Shown here piece by piece: positions 15,353 to 23,493 of a stretch of DNA of 64,000 bases (within the stretch, counting starts at the first letter, position 1; the number at the start of each line of letters is the position of its first letter). The DNA comes from Paenibacillus solani (GTDB taxonomy: Bacteria > Bacillota > Bacilli > Paenibacillales > Paenibacillaceae). The DNA lies in assembly GCF_001277345.1 (NCBI RefSeq), contig NZ_LIUT01000008.1:430336-494335 (forward strand). Direction: 5' to 3'. A model generated the notes under the pieces. The model made no database searches, was not told where the DNA came from, and saw only the letters and a list, made by a program, of their open reading frames with translations. The position numbers were made by a program, and so were the translations under genes.

Positions 15353-15565
15353 AATGTTTTATGCAAGGAATCGGGAACTGAGCGTTATAGAACTAACGGG
15401 TGCGTTCTGTGGGCGATCCTTTCTAGATCCGGCCATTTTTCATTATAAATCTTTCCTACTCTAAATTGTGTAAGTGCATCAATTTGCATATCCAAGTTTT
15501 GTTCCTCCGTACTAACGAGTGCTTGAGAAGTTTGAAATCTTGAAAAATGGATTGTTTTAACACTA

Positions 15566-15591
15566 AAAGCCGCCCATAGAAGGGCGGCTTT
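15566..15591. terminator. Bidirectional terminator
   Basis: AAAGCCGCCC (15566-15575) and GGGCGGCTTT (15582-15591) form a 10-bp stem with a six-base loop between convergent genes. It marks the left edge of the AT-rich block. Confidence 0.85.
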
Positions 15592-15610
15592 CCATATAAT
15601 CTAAAAAAAT

Positions 15611-16006
15611 TCACTTTTTTAATGAGTTCATGATTAAACCAAAATTTTCTTCGAAATTTTTGTACGGATTCACATTTTTATGACCATAAACCTTCGTAGC
15701 ATAGCTCGCAAAGTTCAGACCGGCACCATAAATTTGTAATGCTCCATTTGCTAGATCACCTTTTTGAATAAGTTCAATTCCGTCTTTTAAGAAGTTTTCA
15801 CTTTCTTCAAGGTGACAATCCGTAATATATTTATCTCCACTGTGATATAACTTTAAATTCCCGATGATTTTATTTGCTGTTTCTTCACTAATTGAGGCGT
15901 CTACATTAATTAATAATTGGTTAATTGGCTTTACAAGTTTAGCATATTGACTATCATATTTTTCACAAGTATCAGCAATTACATTTCTTAATTCTTTTGA
16001 ATTCAT
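15611..16006 (-). CDS. Hypothetical protein in an AT-rich block
   Basis: I do not recognise this 131-residue soluble, mostly helical protein. The sequence runs from MNSKELRNVIADTCEKYD through a Leu/Ile-rich middle to KNFEENFGLIMNSLKK. It is translated from a good AGGAGA site at about 16013-16018, and codon use is much richer in A/T than in flanking genes. It lies 30 bases downstream of the oxidoreductase on the same strand and is probably co-transcribed with it. It could be a self-contained helical regulator or accessory protein; no function is claimed. Confidence 0.7.
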   Translation of the reverse strand: MNSKELRNVIADTCEKYDSQYAKLVKPINQLLINVDASISEETANKIIGNLKLYHSGDKYITDCHLEESENFLKDGIELIQKGDLANGALQIYGAGLNFASYATKVYGHKNVNPYKNFEENFGLIMNSLKK

Positions 16007-16035
16007 ATTAATCTTCTCCTTGCTATTTATATTTA

Positions 16036-16977
16036 TTAAATAGAACTAACTTCCAATAGTATTCTTCCTCTAGCATGTCCTGTTTCACTTTTTTCATGTG
16101 CATCTTTCACTTCACATAATGGATAAACTTTTTCAATTTCCGATGAAATTTTACCGTCAGCAAGTAATTGAGCAATGGTTTTTAAATCGTCCGTTGTTGC
16201 TTGGCCTGTATTAAAGTGTACTTCAATGCCCATTTCTTCTGCTTTTTCTGAGGAAAGAGGTTGTGTAAGGCTAACTAATGTTCCACCTATTTTCACGACC
16301 TCCCAAGATTGCGCCAACGTTTTTCCACCAACAGCGTCAATAACTAAGTCGAATTCTTCAACAACATCTTCAAATGCTGTCTTAGTATAATCAATCACTT
16401 CATCTGCACCTAAAGATTTTACAAATTCAATGTTATTGGTTGAAGTTGTGCCAACAACCTTCGCTCCGTGCAATTTAGCGAGTTGCACAGCAAATTGTCC
16501 TACCCCTCCAGCAGCAGCGTGAATCAAAACTTTTTGATTAGGTTGTAATTTTCCTTCACTAAATAATGCTTTCCATGCAGGAGCAGCACCTGCAGCAATA
16601 GTAGCAGCACTTTCAAAAGTTAATCCGTTAGGCATAGGTATTATATTTTTCTCAGTGGAAAGCGTATATTCAGTGTAACCACCATTCGAAGTAGTACCGA
16701 ATACAGCTTGACCTACTTTAAATTTTTTTACGCCGCCTCCAACTTTTTCAACTACACCTGAAATTGAACCTCCAGGGATATAAGGGAAAGTTTTAGGAAA
16801 CACACTATGCAATAACCCTTTACGCATTTTCCAATCAAACGGAGTTACAGTTGCATATCGGACGTTTATTAGAACCTCATTGTCTTTTGGTTCTGGACGC
16901 TCGATACTTTCGCGTTTCAGAACATCAGTGTTTCCATAATGATGTACTCTAATAGCACTCATTACTGATGAAGACAT
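16036..16977 (-). CDS. Zinc-independent quinone-oxidoreductase-like NADP-dependent enzyme (MDR family)
   Basis: The protein (about 313 residues) is a medium-chain dehydrogenase/reductase of the quinone oxidoreductase type. The N-terminal GroES-like domain has YGNTDVLKRE and VRYATVTPFDWKMRKG. The Rossmann domain contains VLIHAAAGGVGQFAVQLAKLHGAKVVGT, with the AAxGGVG nucleotide loop near residue 155. The structural-zinc cysteines of alcohol dehydrogenases are absent. AGGAG precedes the ATG at 16977; the in-frame TTG at 16986 overlaps it. It is divergent from an HxlR regulator, a common pair for quinone or aldehyde stress. The gene is AT-rich. Confidence 0.85.
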   Translation of the reverse strand: MSSSVMSAIRVHHYGNTDVLKRESIERPEPKDNEVLINVRYATVTPFDWKMRKGLLHSVFPKTFPYIPGGSISGVVEKVGGGVKKFKVGQAVFGTTSNGGYTEYTLSTEKNIIPMPNGLTFESAATIAAGAAPAWKALFSEGKLQPNQKVLIHAAAGGVGQFAVQLAKLHGAKVVGTTSTNNIEFVKSLGADEVIDYTKTAFEDVVEEFDLVIDAVGGKTLAQSWEVVKIGGTLVSLTQPLSSEKAEEMGIEVHFNTGQATTDDLKTIAQLLADGKISSEIEKVYPLCEVKDAHEKSETGHARGRILLEVSSI

Positions 16978-17120
16978 ACAGTTCAACTCCTATTTCATTT
17001 TACCAGCTGGTTTTTTAAGGCCTAATCAAATATTATATTAGTGGGACCATTTATAAAAGTAGTATTATTTTTATGACATAGTCACAAAAAAAGAACTATT
17101 GTGTAATGGAGGTGCTTCTC

Positions 17121-17471
17121 ATGAGTTTAAATAAAAAGACAACGCCAAACTTACCTGAAAATAATTGCTCTGTCTCGTATACACAGCGATTAATTGCAGG
17201 AAGATGGAAATTAGTTATTATGTGGCATTTAAGCAAAGAAACCAGACGTTTCAACCAACTCCAAAAGCTTTTACCTGGTGTTTCAAAAGGGATCCTAACT
17301 AGACAACTAAGGGAAATGGAGGAAGATGGATTAGTTCATAGAGAAGTCTATAAAGAAGTCCCACCGAAAGTTGAATACTCTTTAACAAAAGAAGGACAAG
17401 ATTTCCTCCCAATACTCACAAGTATGGGGAATTGGGGAGCAAAGCATAGAGAAAAACAAGAAAAACAATAA
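17121..17471 (+). CDS. HxlR-family transcriptional regulator
   Basis: The 116-residue winged-helix protein has the HxlR pattern: conserved Cys near the N-terminus (NNCSVSYTQRLIAGRWKLVIMWHL), RRFNQLQKLLPGVSKGILTRQLREMEEDGLV as the DNA-binding core, and YSLTKEGQ. GGAGGTG at 17108-17114 selects the ATG at 17121 over the one at 17106. It is divergent from the oxidoreductase; the gap holds a small dyad TGACATAGTCA (17074-17084), a possible operator. The N-terminal Cys may sense electrophiles, as in redox-active HxlR proteins. The gene is AT-rich like its partners. Confidence 0.88.
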   Translation: MSLNKKTTPNLPENNCSVSYTQRLIAGRWKLVIMWHLSKETRRFNQLQKLLPGVSKGILTRQLREMEEDGLVHREVYKEVPPKVEYSLTKEGQDFLPILTSMGNWGAKHREKQEKQ

Positions 17472-17619
17472 ATAAGATTCATTAATGAAAACCAAAGAAC
17501 ACGTTCTCAGTTCTACAAAGATATTCAGGACTTGCCTGTCAAAATGCAGCAAGATACATATGTTGAATTTGATACAGGTGCTTTTTTCCTGAACTAACGT
17601 AAGGAAATACGAATTTGTT

Positions 17620-17790
17620 ATGATTTTAAAGTATAACACCGGATTCGTAACTGATCAGAGCTCCTCGAGGTCCATACACTTGAACGTCTATGAATGGACC
17701 TTTATTTCCATTACGGACCGGATGGTTGAGGAATTCTTGAAGACACTGCCAGTAGATCTTCATCGCCACAAACTATCAAATATAAGATAA
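17620..17790 (+). CDS. Possible small protein or gene remnant (56 residues)
   Basis: The ORF runs from ATG 17620 to TAA 17788-17790, with AAGGAAA at 17601-17607 upstream. The product starts MILKYNTGFVTDQ and ends LSNIR, with a charged MVEEFLKTLPVDLH helix. I recognise no family. Base composition changes within it, from AT-rich at the 5' end to ordinary at the 3' end. It may be the decayed 3' end of a native gene fused to the right edge of the acquired block. Otherwise 17472-17880 shows no gene. Confidence 0.3.
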   Translation: MILKYNTGFVTDQSSSRSIHLNVYEWTFISITDRMVEEFLKTLPVDLHRHKLSNIR

Positions 17791-17825
17791 GCGAGGCTGT
17801 AGACCTGATTCGGGCATGGATACTT

Positions 17826-17853
17826 TATAGGGAGGGGGGCTATATGTTATAAT
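17826..17853 (+). promoter_or_regulatory. csoR promoter with CsoR-type operator
   Basis: TATAGGGAGGGGGGCTATA (17826-17844) is a G-rich element with TATAG/CTATA ends. It closely matches the element in the copZ promoter and sits directly before a TATAAT -10 box (17848-17853). CsoR probably represses its own gene in the absence of Cu(I). Confidence 0.7.
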
Positions 17854-17904
17854 AAGAATAGGGTTAGAATAAGAGGGAGTACCGTGATCAAGGGGGGAAT
17901 GGGT

Positions 17905-18228
17905 GTGACAACTGAAAATCATCAACATGATGCATGTGCAGTGACGGGTGAGCGGAAGAGCCATCATTCAGACAAAACGAAAAGCAATCTGGTTAGCCGG
18001 TTAAACCGGATCGAAGGCCAGATTCGCGGCGTCAAAGGCTTAATTGAGAAGGATACGTACTGTGACGATGTATTAAACCAGATCTCCTCGATCCAGTCGG
18101 CACTGAACGGCGTCAGCAGATTGCTGCTTGAGCATCATATGAAGAGCTGTGTGGTTGAGCGCCTGCAGGAAGGTGACGATGATGTCATTACCGAGCTGTT
18201 AACCACGATGAACAAGTTAATGAAGTAA
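17905..18228 (+). CDS. csoR: Copper-sensing repressor CsoR
   Basis: The protein is about 107 residues and belongs to the all-helical DUF156/CsoR family. The Cu(I) ligands are present with canonical spacing: C53 (TYCDDVLNQ), H78 and C82 (HHMKSC), i.e. 25 and 4 residues apart as in M. tuberculosis CsoR. The Arg-rich first helix (SRLNRIEGQIRGVKG) binds DNA. AAGGGGGGA at 17890-17898 favours the GTG at 17905 over upstream in-frame GTG/ATG codons. An extra His-rich N-terminus (ENHQHDAC, SHH) is typical of Bacillales members. It is followed by a terminator and then copZ-copA. Confidence 0.92.
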   Translation: MTTENHQHDACAVTGERKSHHSDKTKSNLVSRLNRIEGQIRGVKGLIEKDTYCDDVLNQISSIQSALNGVSRLLLEHHMKSCVVERLQEGDDDVITELLTTMNKLMK

Positions 18229-18279
18229 CCGAATTGCATCTCTATGCGATCGATCTTCCGGTTAGGAATAGAATCCATG

Positions 18280-18309
18280 AAACTGCCACCTGCTTGAAGG
18301 TGGCAGTTT
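18280..18309 (+). terminator. Terminator after csoR
   Basis: AAACTGCCACCT (18280-18291) pairs perfectly with AGGTGGCAGTTT (18298-18309). The U-run after it is short and interrupted. Confidence 0.75.
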
Positions 18310-18394
18310 GTGTTTATTAAGGGGATAAATATCAGGCAGGATGCGCTTTACATCATCGCAGGAGTTCTTTTTTCAGAAAAATGGAGAAAACCCA

Positions 18395-18424
18395 TTGACT
18401 AATTATAGGGTAGGGGGGTATACT
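18395..18424 (+). promoter_or_regulatory. copZA promoter with CsoR operator
   Basis: TTGACT (18395-18400), an 18-base spacer and TATACT (18419-18424). The spacer holds TATAGGGTAGGGGGGTATA (18404-18422), a close match to the known copZA CsoR box of Bacillus (reverse complement ATACCCCCCTACCC). Binding there would block RNA polymerase. Confidence 0.85.
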
Positions 18425-18487
18425 AACATCAAGCAAAGCAAACAACAGCTTCATTCAATATCAAATTCCCTAAAGGAGAGATTTTAT

Positions 18488-18688
18488 ATGGAACAGGTAA
18501 CAATAAAAGTAGAAGGCATATCCTGCATGCATTGCGTAAATTCAATAGAAGGAGCACTGAAGGAGCAGAACATCGAGGGACGTGTAGATCTGAAAGCAGG
18601 CACCGTTTCTGTAAATTATGATGCAAGCAAATTCAACTTGGACCAAATCAAAGAAATCATCGAAGAACAAGGATATCACGTAATTTAA
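18488..18688 (+). CDS. copZ: Copper chaperone CopZ
   Basis: This 66-residue heavy-metal-associated domain protein carries Cu(I) in the cytoplasm to CopA. The metal motif is GISCMHC (C13, C16). The frame is open from 18341, but AAAGGAG at 18472-18478 fixes ATG 18488, downstream of the CsoR-controlled promoter. It lies 36 bases before copA in one operon. Confidence 0.95.
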   Translation: MEQVTIKVEGISCMHCVNSIEGALKEQNIEGRVDLKAGTVSVNYDASKFNLDQIKEIIEEQGYHVI

Positions 18689-18724
18689 CCAAACAGCACG
18701 AGGATGAAGAGGGGTGAGGAGAAG

Positions 18725-21157
18725 ATGGAAGCAGGAGCAACAGCAGAGCAGAAGAAAGCGTCGCTGCAGTTAACGGGGATGACATGTGCCGCCTGTGCGA
18801 ATCGAATTGAGAAGGGCCTTAGCAAGATGGAGGGCGTGCAGGAGGCGAACGTGAACTTTGCGTTGGAGAAAGCAGCGGTTACGTTTGACCCGAGTGTGGT
18901 CACGGTCCAGCAGATGGAAGAGAAAATCGAAAAGCTGGGCTACGGAACAGCGAAGGAAACGGTAGACCTGCAGTTGATTGGCATGTACTGTGCTGCCTGT
19001 GCTACGAAAATCGAGAAGGTAGTTAGCAAGATGCCGGGCGTAAGCCAGGCCAATGTCAACTTTGCGCTGGAGACGGCTCGAGTAGAGTTCAATCCCGCTG
19101 AGGTCAGCCTTGGCGATATTCAGCAGCGTGTTGAGAAGCTCGGGTATCAGGCCGTTCCCAAACAGGAGACGCTCGACCAGGAAGGACATCGTAAAGAGGC
19201 GATCACGAAGCAAAAGCGCAAGCTACTTATATCGGCCATTCTGTCGCTGCCGCTGCTCTGGGCCATGGTGAGCCATTTCTCCTTCACTTCGTGGATCTGG
19301 ATGCCGGATCTGTTCATGAACCCTTGGTTCCAGCTGATCTTGGCAACGCCTGTGCAGTTTTTTATCGGGAAACAGTTCTATGTAGGGGCCTATAAAGCGC
19401 TCCGCAACAAAAGTGCCAATATGGACGTACTTGTCTCACTTGGCACCTCGGCGGCATACTTCTACAGTCTATATCTAACGATTGATTGGGCTGTGGCTGG
19501 AGCCAACCTGCATCATGGACCCGAAATGTATTACGAAACAAGCGCGGTTCTGATTACGCTGGTTATTATGGGTAAACTGTTCGAATCTTTGGCCAAAGGC
19601 CGCACCTCGGAAGCGATCAAAACGCTGATGGGCCTTCAAGCCAAAACGGCGCTCGTCATTCGGGACGGTCAGGAGATGACCATTCCGGTTGAGCAGGTCA
19701 TGGTGGGCGATCACGTATTAGTGAAGCCGGGTGAGAAAATTCCGGTGGATGGTAAAGTGGTGGAGGGCACATCCGCGGTGGATGAGTCGATGCTGACGGG
19801 TGAAAGCATTCCGGTAGAGAAAAAAGCAGGCGATGCGGTTATTGGCGCAACGATTAACAAGAACGGACGCCTGATGCTTGAGGCAACGAAGGTGGGCAAG
19901 GAGACAGCCTTGGCCCAAATCATCAAGGTAGTCGAGGAAGCACAGGGCTCCAAGGCTCCCATTCAGCGGGTGGCGGATGTCATTTCAGGCATCTTTGTTC
20001 CGATCGTGGTCGGCATTGCCATTGTTGCCTTCCTTGTATGGTATTTCTGGGTAACTCCGGGCAACTTTGCCCATTCATTAGAGATCGCCATTGCGATATT
20101 GGTTATCGCTTGTCCATGTGCACTGGGTCTGGCTACACCAACCTCCATTATGGCTGGTTCAGGCCGCGCTGCAGAGCTGGGCGTTTTGTTCAAGGGCGGA
20201 GAGCATCTGGAGTCGACCCACAAAATCGATACCATTATTCTGGATAAAACCGGAACAGTTACGAAGGGTAAACCTGAACTAACTGATGTGGAAGTAAATC
20301 AATTGGATGAAGAACTATTCTTGCAGCTGGTCGGATCAGCGGAGAAGAGCTCCGAGCATCCGCTTGCCGAAGCCATCGTTACCGGAATTGAAGCAAGAGG
20401 AATACGGCTTCCGGCTACCGAGCATTTTGAAGCCATTCCGGGCTACGGCATCCGTGCCCATGTTGAGGGACGGGAAGTGCTGGTCGGTACACGCAAGCTG
20501 ATGGCGCAGCATCATGTGCCGGTAGATTCGGTCCTTGCCAGAATGTCGGAGCTGGAGACCGAAGGCAAGACAGCGATGCTTGCGGCGGTGGATGGCCAAT
20601 ATGCAGGCCTCGTGGCCGTAGCGGATACAATTAAAGAGACTTCCCGGTCTGCCGTAGCCAGACTGAAGGAAATGGGTATAGATGTCATCATGATTACCGG
20701 GGATAATGAACGCACGGCCCAGGCTATCGCGAAGCAGGTCGGTATTGACCATGTCCGTGCAGAGGTACTGCCGGAAGGCAAAGCGGATGAAGTGAAGAAG
20801 CTCCAGCAGCAGGGCAAGAAGGTCGCAATGGTCGGCGACGGCATCAACGATGCACCGGCTCTTGCGATGGCTGATATCGGCATGGCCATTGGCACAGGTA
20901 CCGATGTTGCGATGGAAGCTGCAGATGTTACCTTGATGAAGGGTGATCTGAACAGCATTCCGGATGCGATCTATATGAGCCGCAAAACGATGAGCAATAT
21001 TCGTCAGAATCTGTTCTGGGCACTTGGCTATAACTCGCTCGGTATTCCGATCGCTGCGATCGGGCTTCTGGCACCTTGGGTGGCAGGGGCTGCCATGGCA
21101 CTTAGCTCCGTGTCAGTCGTGTTGAATGCTCTTCGTCTGCAGCGAATGAAAGTATAA
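18725..21157 (+). CDS. copA: Copper-exporting P1B-type ATPase CopA
   Basis: The 810-residue membrane ATPase pumps Cu(I) out of the cytoplasm. Two N-terminal metal-binding domains are visible: GMTCAAC (about residues 18-24) and GMYCAAC in the second, where Tyr replaces the usual Thr/Ser. The eight-helix membrane core follows, with the ion-binding CPC at 463-465, the actuator TGES, the phosphorylated D507 in DKTGTVTKG, the HP motif (SSEHPLAEA) and MVGDGINDAPAL. All catalytic motifs are intact and length is normal. An alternative ATG lies at 18704. It is co-transcribed with copZ under CsoR control. Confidence 0.96.
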   Translation: MEAGATAEQKKASLQLTGMTCAACANRIEKGLSKMEGVQEANVNFALEKAAVTFDPSVVTVQQMEEKIEKLGYGTAKETVDLQLIGMYCAACATKIEKVVSKMPGVSQANVNFALETARVEFNPAEVSLGDIQQRVEKLGYQAVPKQETLDQEGHRKEAITKQKRKLLISAILSLPLLWAMVSHFSFTSWIWMPDLFMNPWFQLILATPVQFFIGKQFYVGAYKALRNKSANMDVLVSLGTSAAYFYSLYLTIDWAVAGANLHHGPEMYYETSAVLITLVIMGKLFESLAKGRTSEAIKTLMGLQAKTALVIRDGQEMTIPVEQVMVGDHVLVKPGEKIPVDGKVVEGTSAVDESMLTGESIPVEKKAGDAVIGATINKNGRLMLEATKVGKETALAQIIKVVEEAQGSKAPIQRVADVISGIFVPIVVGIAIVAFLVWYFWVTPGNFAHSLEIAIAILVIACPCALGLATPTSIMAGSGRAAELGVLFKGGEHLESTHKIDTIILDKTGTVTKGKPELTDVEVNQLDEELFLQLVGSAEKSSEHPLAEAIVTGIEARGIRLPATEHFEAIPGYGIRAHVEGREVLVGTRKLMAQHHVPVDSVLARMSELETEGKTAMLAAVDGQYAGLVAVADTIKETSRSAVARLKEMGIDVIMITGDNERTAQAIAKQVGIDHVRAEVLPEGKADEVKKLQQQGKKVAMVGDGINDAPALAMADIGMAIGTGTDVAMEAADVTLMKGDLNSIPDAIYMSRKTMSNIRQNLFWALGYNSLGIPIAAIGLLAPWVAGAAMALSSVSVVLNALRLQRMKV

Positions 21158-21183
21158 AGCGATCGGATGGGAGTGTATAGATC

Positions 21184-21825
21184 ATGGCAAGACAGAAATT
21201 TGCGGTGACACCCGGTTTTGAGGTGGGCGGGACGCTGTTTCGTCCCGAGCAGCTGGCCATGCTGGGTACGATCATTGGAGAGGATGCCCGCGTGGAGATG
21301 ACCACCTTCAAGCAGCTATATGTGGAGATGGATGAAGACCGGGTGGAGGAAGCCAAGGTCAAGCTGGAAACGGTAGGGCTTCAAGTTCACCCCTCGGGAT
21401 TTGTTTCCAAGAGCCTGATTACCTGTAATTTTTGCCGCGGGGCAGAGGATTCGGGCTTGGATGTTGCAGCGATGCTGGATGAAGTCATCGCTGATCATCC
21501 TGTACCTAATCCGCTCAAGATCGGGTATGCTGGCTGCGCGCTCGGTACGAGTGAACCGCTGCTTAAAGATATTGCGGTGATTAAGATGAAGGACTTCTAT
21601 GATATCTATGTGGGCGGAGAGCCAAGAGGGTTAAAGGCAGCGCTGGCAAAGCCGCTGCACACGGGGTTGTCGCCAGAAATGCTAGCCCCGACAATTCTGA
21701 AGCTGATCACCATATATCAGGAGACGGGTAAGAAAAAAGAAAAGTTCTCGCGATTCGTAGATCGCATAACACTTGAGAAACTGCGGGAGTTAACGCGATA
21801 CGAGCAGTCGGCTCATACCGGGTAA
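21184..21825 (+). CDS. Small nitrite/sulfite-reductase-like siroheme Fe-S protein
   Basis: The 213-residue protein has one ferredoxin-like NIR/SIR half-domain (about 1-75) followed by a region with C-x2-C (CNFCRGAE, about 80) and a later Cys in GYAGCALG. This resembles a cut-down siroheme/[4Fe-4S] site (C-x5-C ... C-x3-C in full reductases), but the spacing is shortened. Full nitrite or sulfite reductases are more than twice as long. It begins 26 bases after copA and ends at a terminator, so it may be part of the copper transcript. Its reaction is unknown; a role in protecting or replacing copper-damaged Fe-S or siroheme chemistry is speculation. Confidence 0.7.
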   Translation: MARQKFAVTPGFEVGGTLFRPEQLAMLGTIIGEDARVEMTTFKQLYVEMDEDRVEEAKVKLETVGLQVHPSGFVSKSLITCNFCRGAEDSGLDVAAMLDEVIADHPVPNPLKIGYAGCALGTSEPLLKDIAVIKMKDFYDIYVGGEPRGLKAALAKPLHTGLSPEMLAPTILKLITIYQETGKKKEKFSRFVDRITLEKLRELTRYEQSAHTG

Positions 21826-21834
21826 CCGGGACAT

Positions 21835-21864
21835 AAGGCATCACCTGCGGGTGGTGTCTTTTTT
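21835..21864 (+). terminator. Terminator at the end of the copper operon
   Basis: An 11-bp stem with wobbles (21835-21845 with 21850-21860), loop TGCG and a run of T. Confidence 0.85.
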
Positions 21865-22074
21865 CGTAGGAACAGACCAGCTGGAACTTCAAGGTAGAAG
21901 GCGAATGGCAAAGGAAACCCGATACGGCATTTTCTTGGAGTTGACGAGCGTATGAGAGAAGGTATACAATCTAATCGTTAAAAGCTTTTAACTATTTAAT
22001 ATCATGATATATTGGATGATGGACTTCATACATCGAGGTGATGAGCACTGGATAAAAGAGAACAATTATCTCAT

Positions 22075-22512
22075 ATGGCGGCACGTCAGATGATGACACT
22101 CGTGGCGAACTACGCCAAGATCCTGGACAGCGATCTGTCAGGTCCTCAGTACGTTGTGCTTCATACCTTGGCCTATGAGGGACAGCAGACCAGTTCGTAT
22201 TTTTCCAACATCTTGAATGTTACGCTCTCTGCCGTGACTAACCTCAGTAACAAGCTGGTCAAAAAGGGTTATATTGAACGCATTACGTCAAGTGAGGATC
22301 GGCGTCAGGTTTATCTTAGAATTACAGAGCTGGGACGTGATGTGGAAGCTCGAATGATCGCGAAATATCGTGAATTGAATGAAGGTTTATGGTCGGATTT
22401 CTCGGATCAGGAGATGGATGTGTTAATCGCTTCCTATGAGAAGATGATTGAGCATTTGCAGCTCAGGAACAGGCAATCCAAGAATGAGGGCACAACCAAT
22501 GACGAACAATGA
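22075..22512 (+). CDS. MarR-family transcriptional regulator
   Basis: The protein has 145 residues from ATG 22075, with the MarR winged helix at about 30-105 (LHTLAYEGQQTSSYFSNILNVTLSAVTNLSNKLVKKGYIER and SSEDRRQVYLRIT in the wing). ATG 22075 has no ribosome binding site. GAGGTG at 22035-22040 sits seven bases before an in-frame CTG (22048), which would add LDKREQLSH, so a CTG start is likely. It is followed 23 bases later by an SDR dehydrogenase on the same strand. Control of that gene, often released by a phenolic ligand, is plausible. Confidence 0.88.
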   Translation: MAARQMMTLVANYAKILDSDLSGPQYVVLHTLAYEGQQTSSYFSNILNVTLSAVTNLSNKLVKKGYIERITSSEDRRQVYLRITELGRDVEARMIAKYRELNEGLWSDFSDQEMDVLIASYEKMIEHLQLRNRQSKNEGTTNDEQ

Positions 22513-22535
22513 CTAACATTTCAGGAGGTATTCCC

Positions 22536-23288
22536 ATGGGGAGATTAGCTAATAAGGTAGCGGTGATTACGGGTGCAGCAGGCGGTATGGGTAAAGCTGA
22601 CGCTCTTTTGTTTGTGAAAGAAGGGGCTAAGGTTGCGATTACGGACCTTCAGGAAGATAAACTGAAAGACGTCGTAGCTGAGATTGAAGCGCTGGGCGGC
22701 GAAGCCATCGGAATCAAGCATAACGTTGCTTCTGAAGAAGACTGGGTTCGTGTCGTAGACGAAACCGTCAAGAAATTCGGTAAGATTGATATTCTGGTGA
22801 ACAATGCCGGTATCTCCAACGCTACGCCATTCATGGATATGACGGTAGAAGGCTGGGAGAAGACGATGACGATTAACGTTACGAGCATTTTCCTTGGTCA
22901 AAAATATGTCATTCCGCATATGATCGAAGCGGGAGGCGGCTCCATTATCAACATCTCGTCCATCGCTGGCCTGACAGGCGGCAGCGGCGCAGGTCCTTAC
23001 ACGGCAAGTAAAGGTGCTGTGCGCATGCTCACCAAAGCAACAGCCGTTGACTTTGCGAAACACAATATTCGTTGCAACTCCGTTCACCCGGGCTTTATTG
23101 AAACGCCAATGACCGTCGATATGTTTAAGGATGAAAAAATGGCGCAGTGGTTCCAATCCATGACTCCACTTCCACGCCTGGGTAAAGCCGAAGATATCGC
23201 CAATGGGGTCCTCTTCCTGGCTTCTGACGAATCCTCATACATTACCGGTGTGGAGCTTCCGATTGATGGCGGCTATTACGCGAAATAA
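22536..23288 (+). CDS. Short-chain dehydrogenase/reductase (classical SDR)
   Basis: The 250-residue NAD(P)-dependent oxidoreductase has the nucleotide loop TGAAGGMG (about 14-21), an acidic residue after strand 2 (ITD, suggesting NAD preference), NNAG (about 89-92), the catalytic Ser in INISSIAG, and Y-x-x-x-K in YTASKGA (about 153-157). The C-terminus DGGYYAK is typical of the glucose-1-dehydrogenase/3-oxoacyl reductase type. AGGAGG at 22523-22528 fixes ATG 22536. It follows the MarR gene in one operon. Substrate unknown. Confidence 0.88.
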   Translation: MGRLANKVAVITGAAGGMGKADALLFVKEGAKVAITDLQEDKLKDVVAEIEALGGEAIGIKHNVASEEDWVRVVDETVKKFGKIDILVNNAGISNATPFMDMTVEGWEKTMTINVTSIFLGQKYVIPHMIEAGGGSIINISSIAGLTGGSGAGPYTASKGAVRMLTKATAVDFAKHNIRCNSVHPGFIETPMTVDMFKDEKMAQWFQSMTPLPRLGKAEDIANGVLFLASDESSYITGVELPIDGGYYAK

Positions 23289-23408
23289 GGATTGATATTA
23301 CCTGCAAGCGATAGGCCGATGTCTATCTATAGTCCATGGACAGCCTGAAGATTATAGCGGTACAAGTTTCGTCAGACCTGCATTATATTTCATCAAGGGA
23401 GTGTAACT

Positions 23409-23452
23409 AAAAGACCAGTCCAGCACGGAATTCCGCGCTTGACTGGTCTTTT
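23409..23452. terminator. Bidirectional terminator
   Basis: AAAAGACCAGTC (23409-23420) and GACTGGTCTTTT (23441-23452) are a perfect 12-bp stem between convergent genes, with A/T tracts on both sides. Confidence 0.9.
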
Positions 23453-23493
23453 CTGTTGGGGATGGAAGCGGCATTCTGCCATCTAATCGCTTA

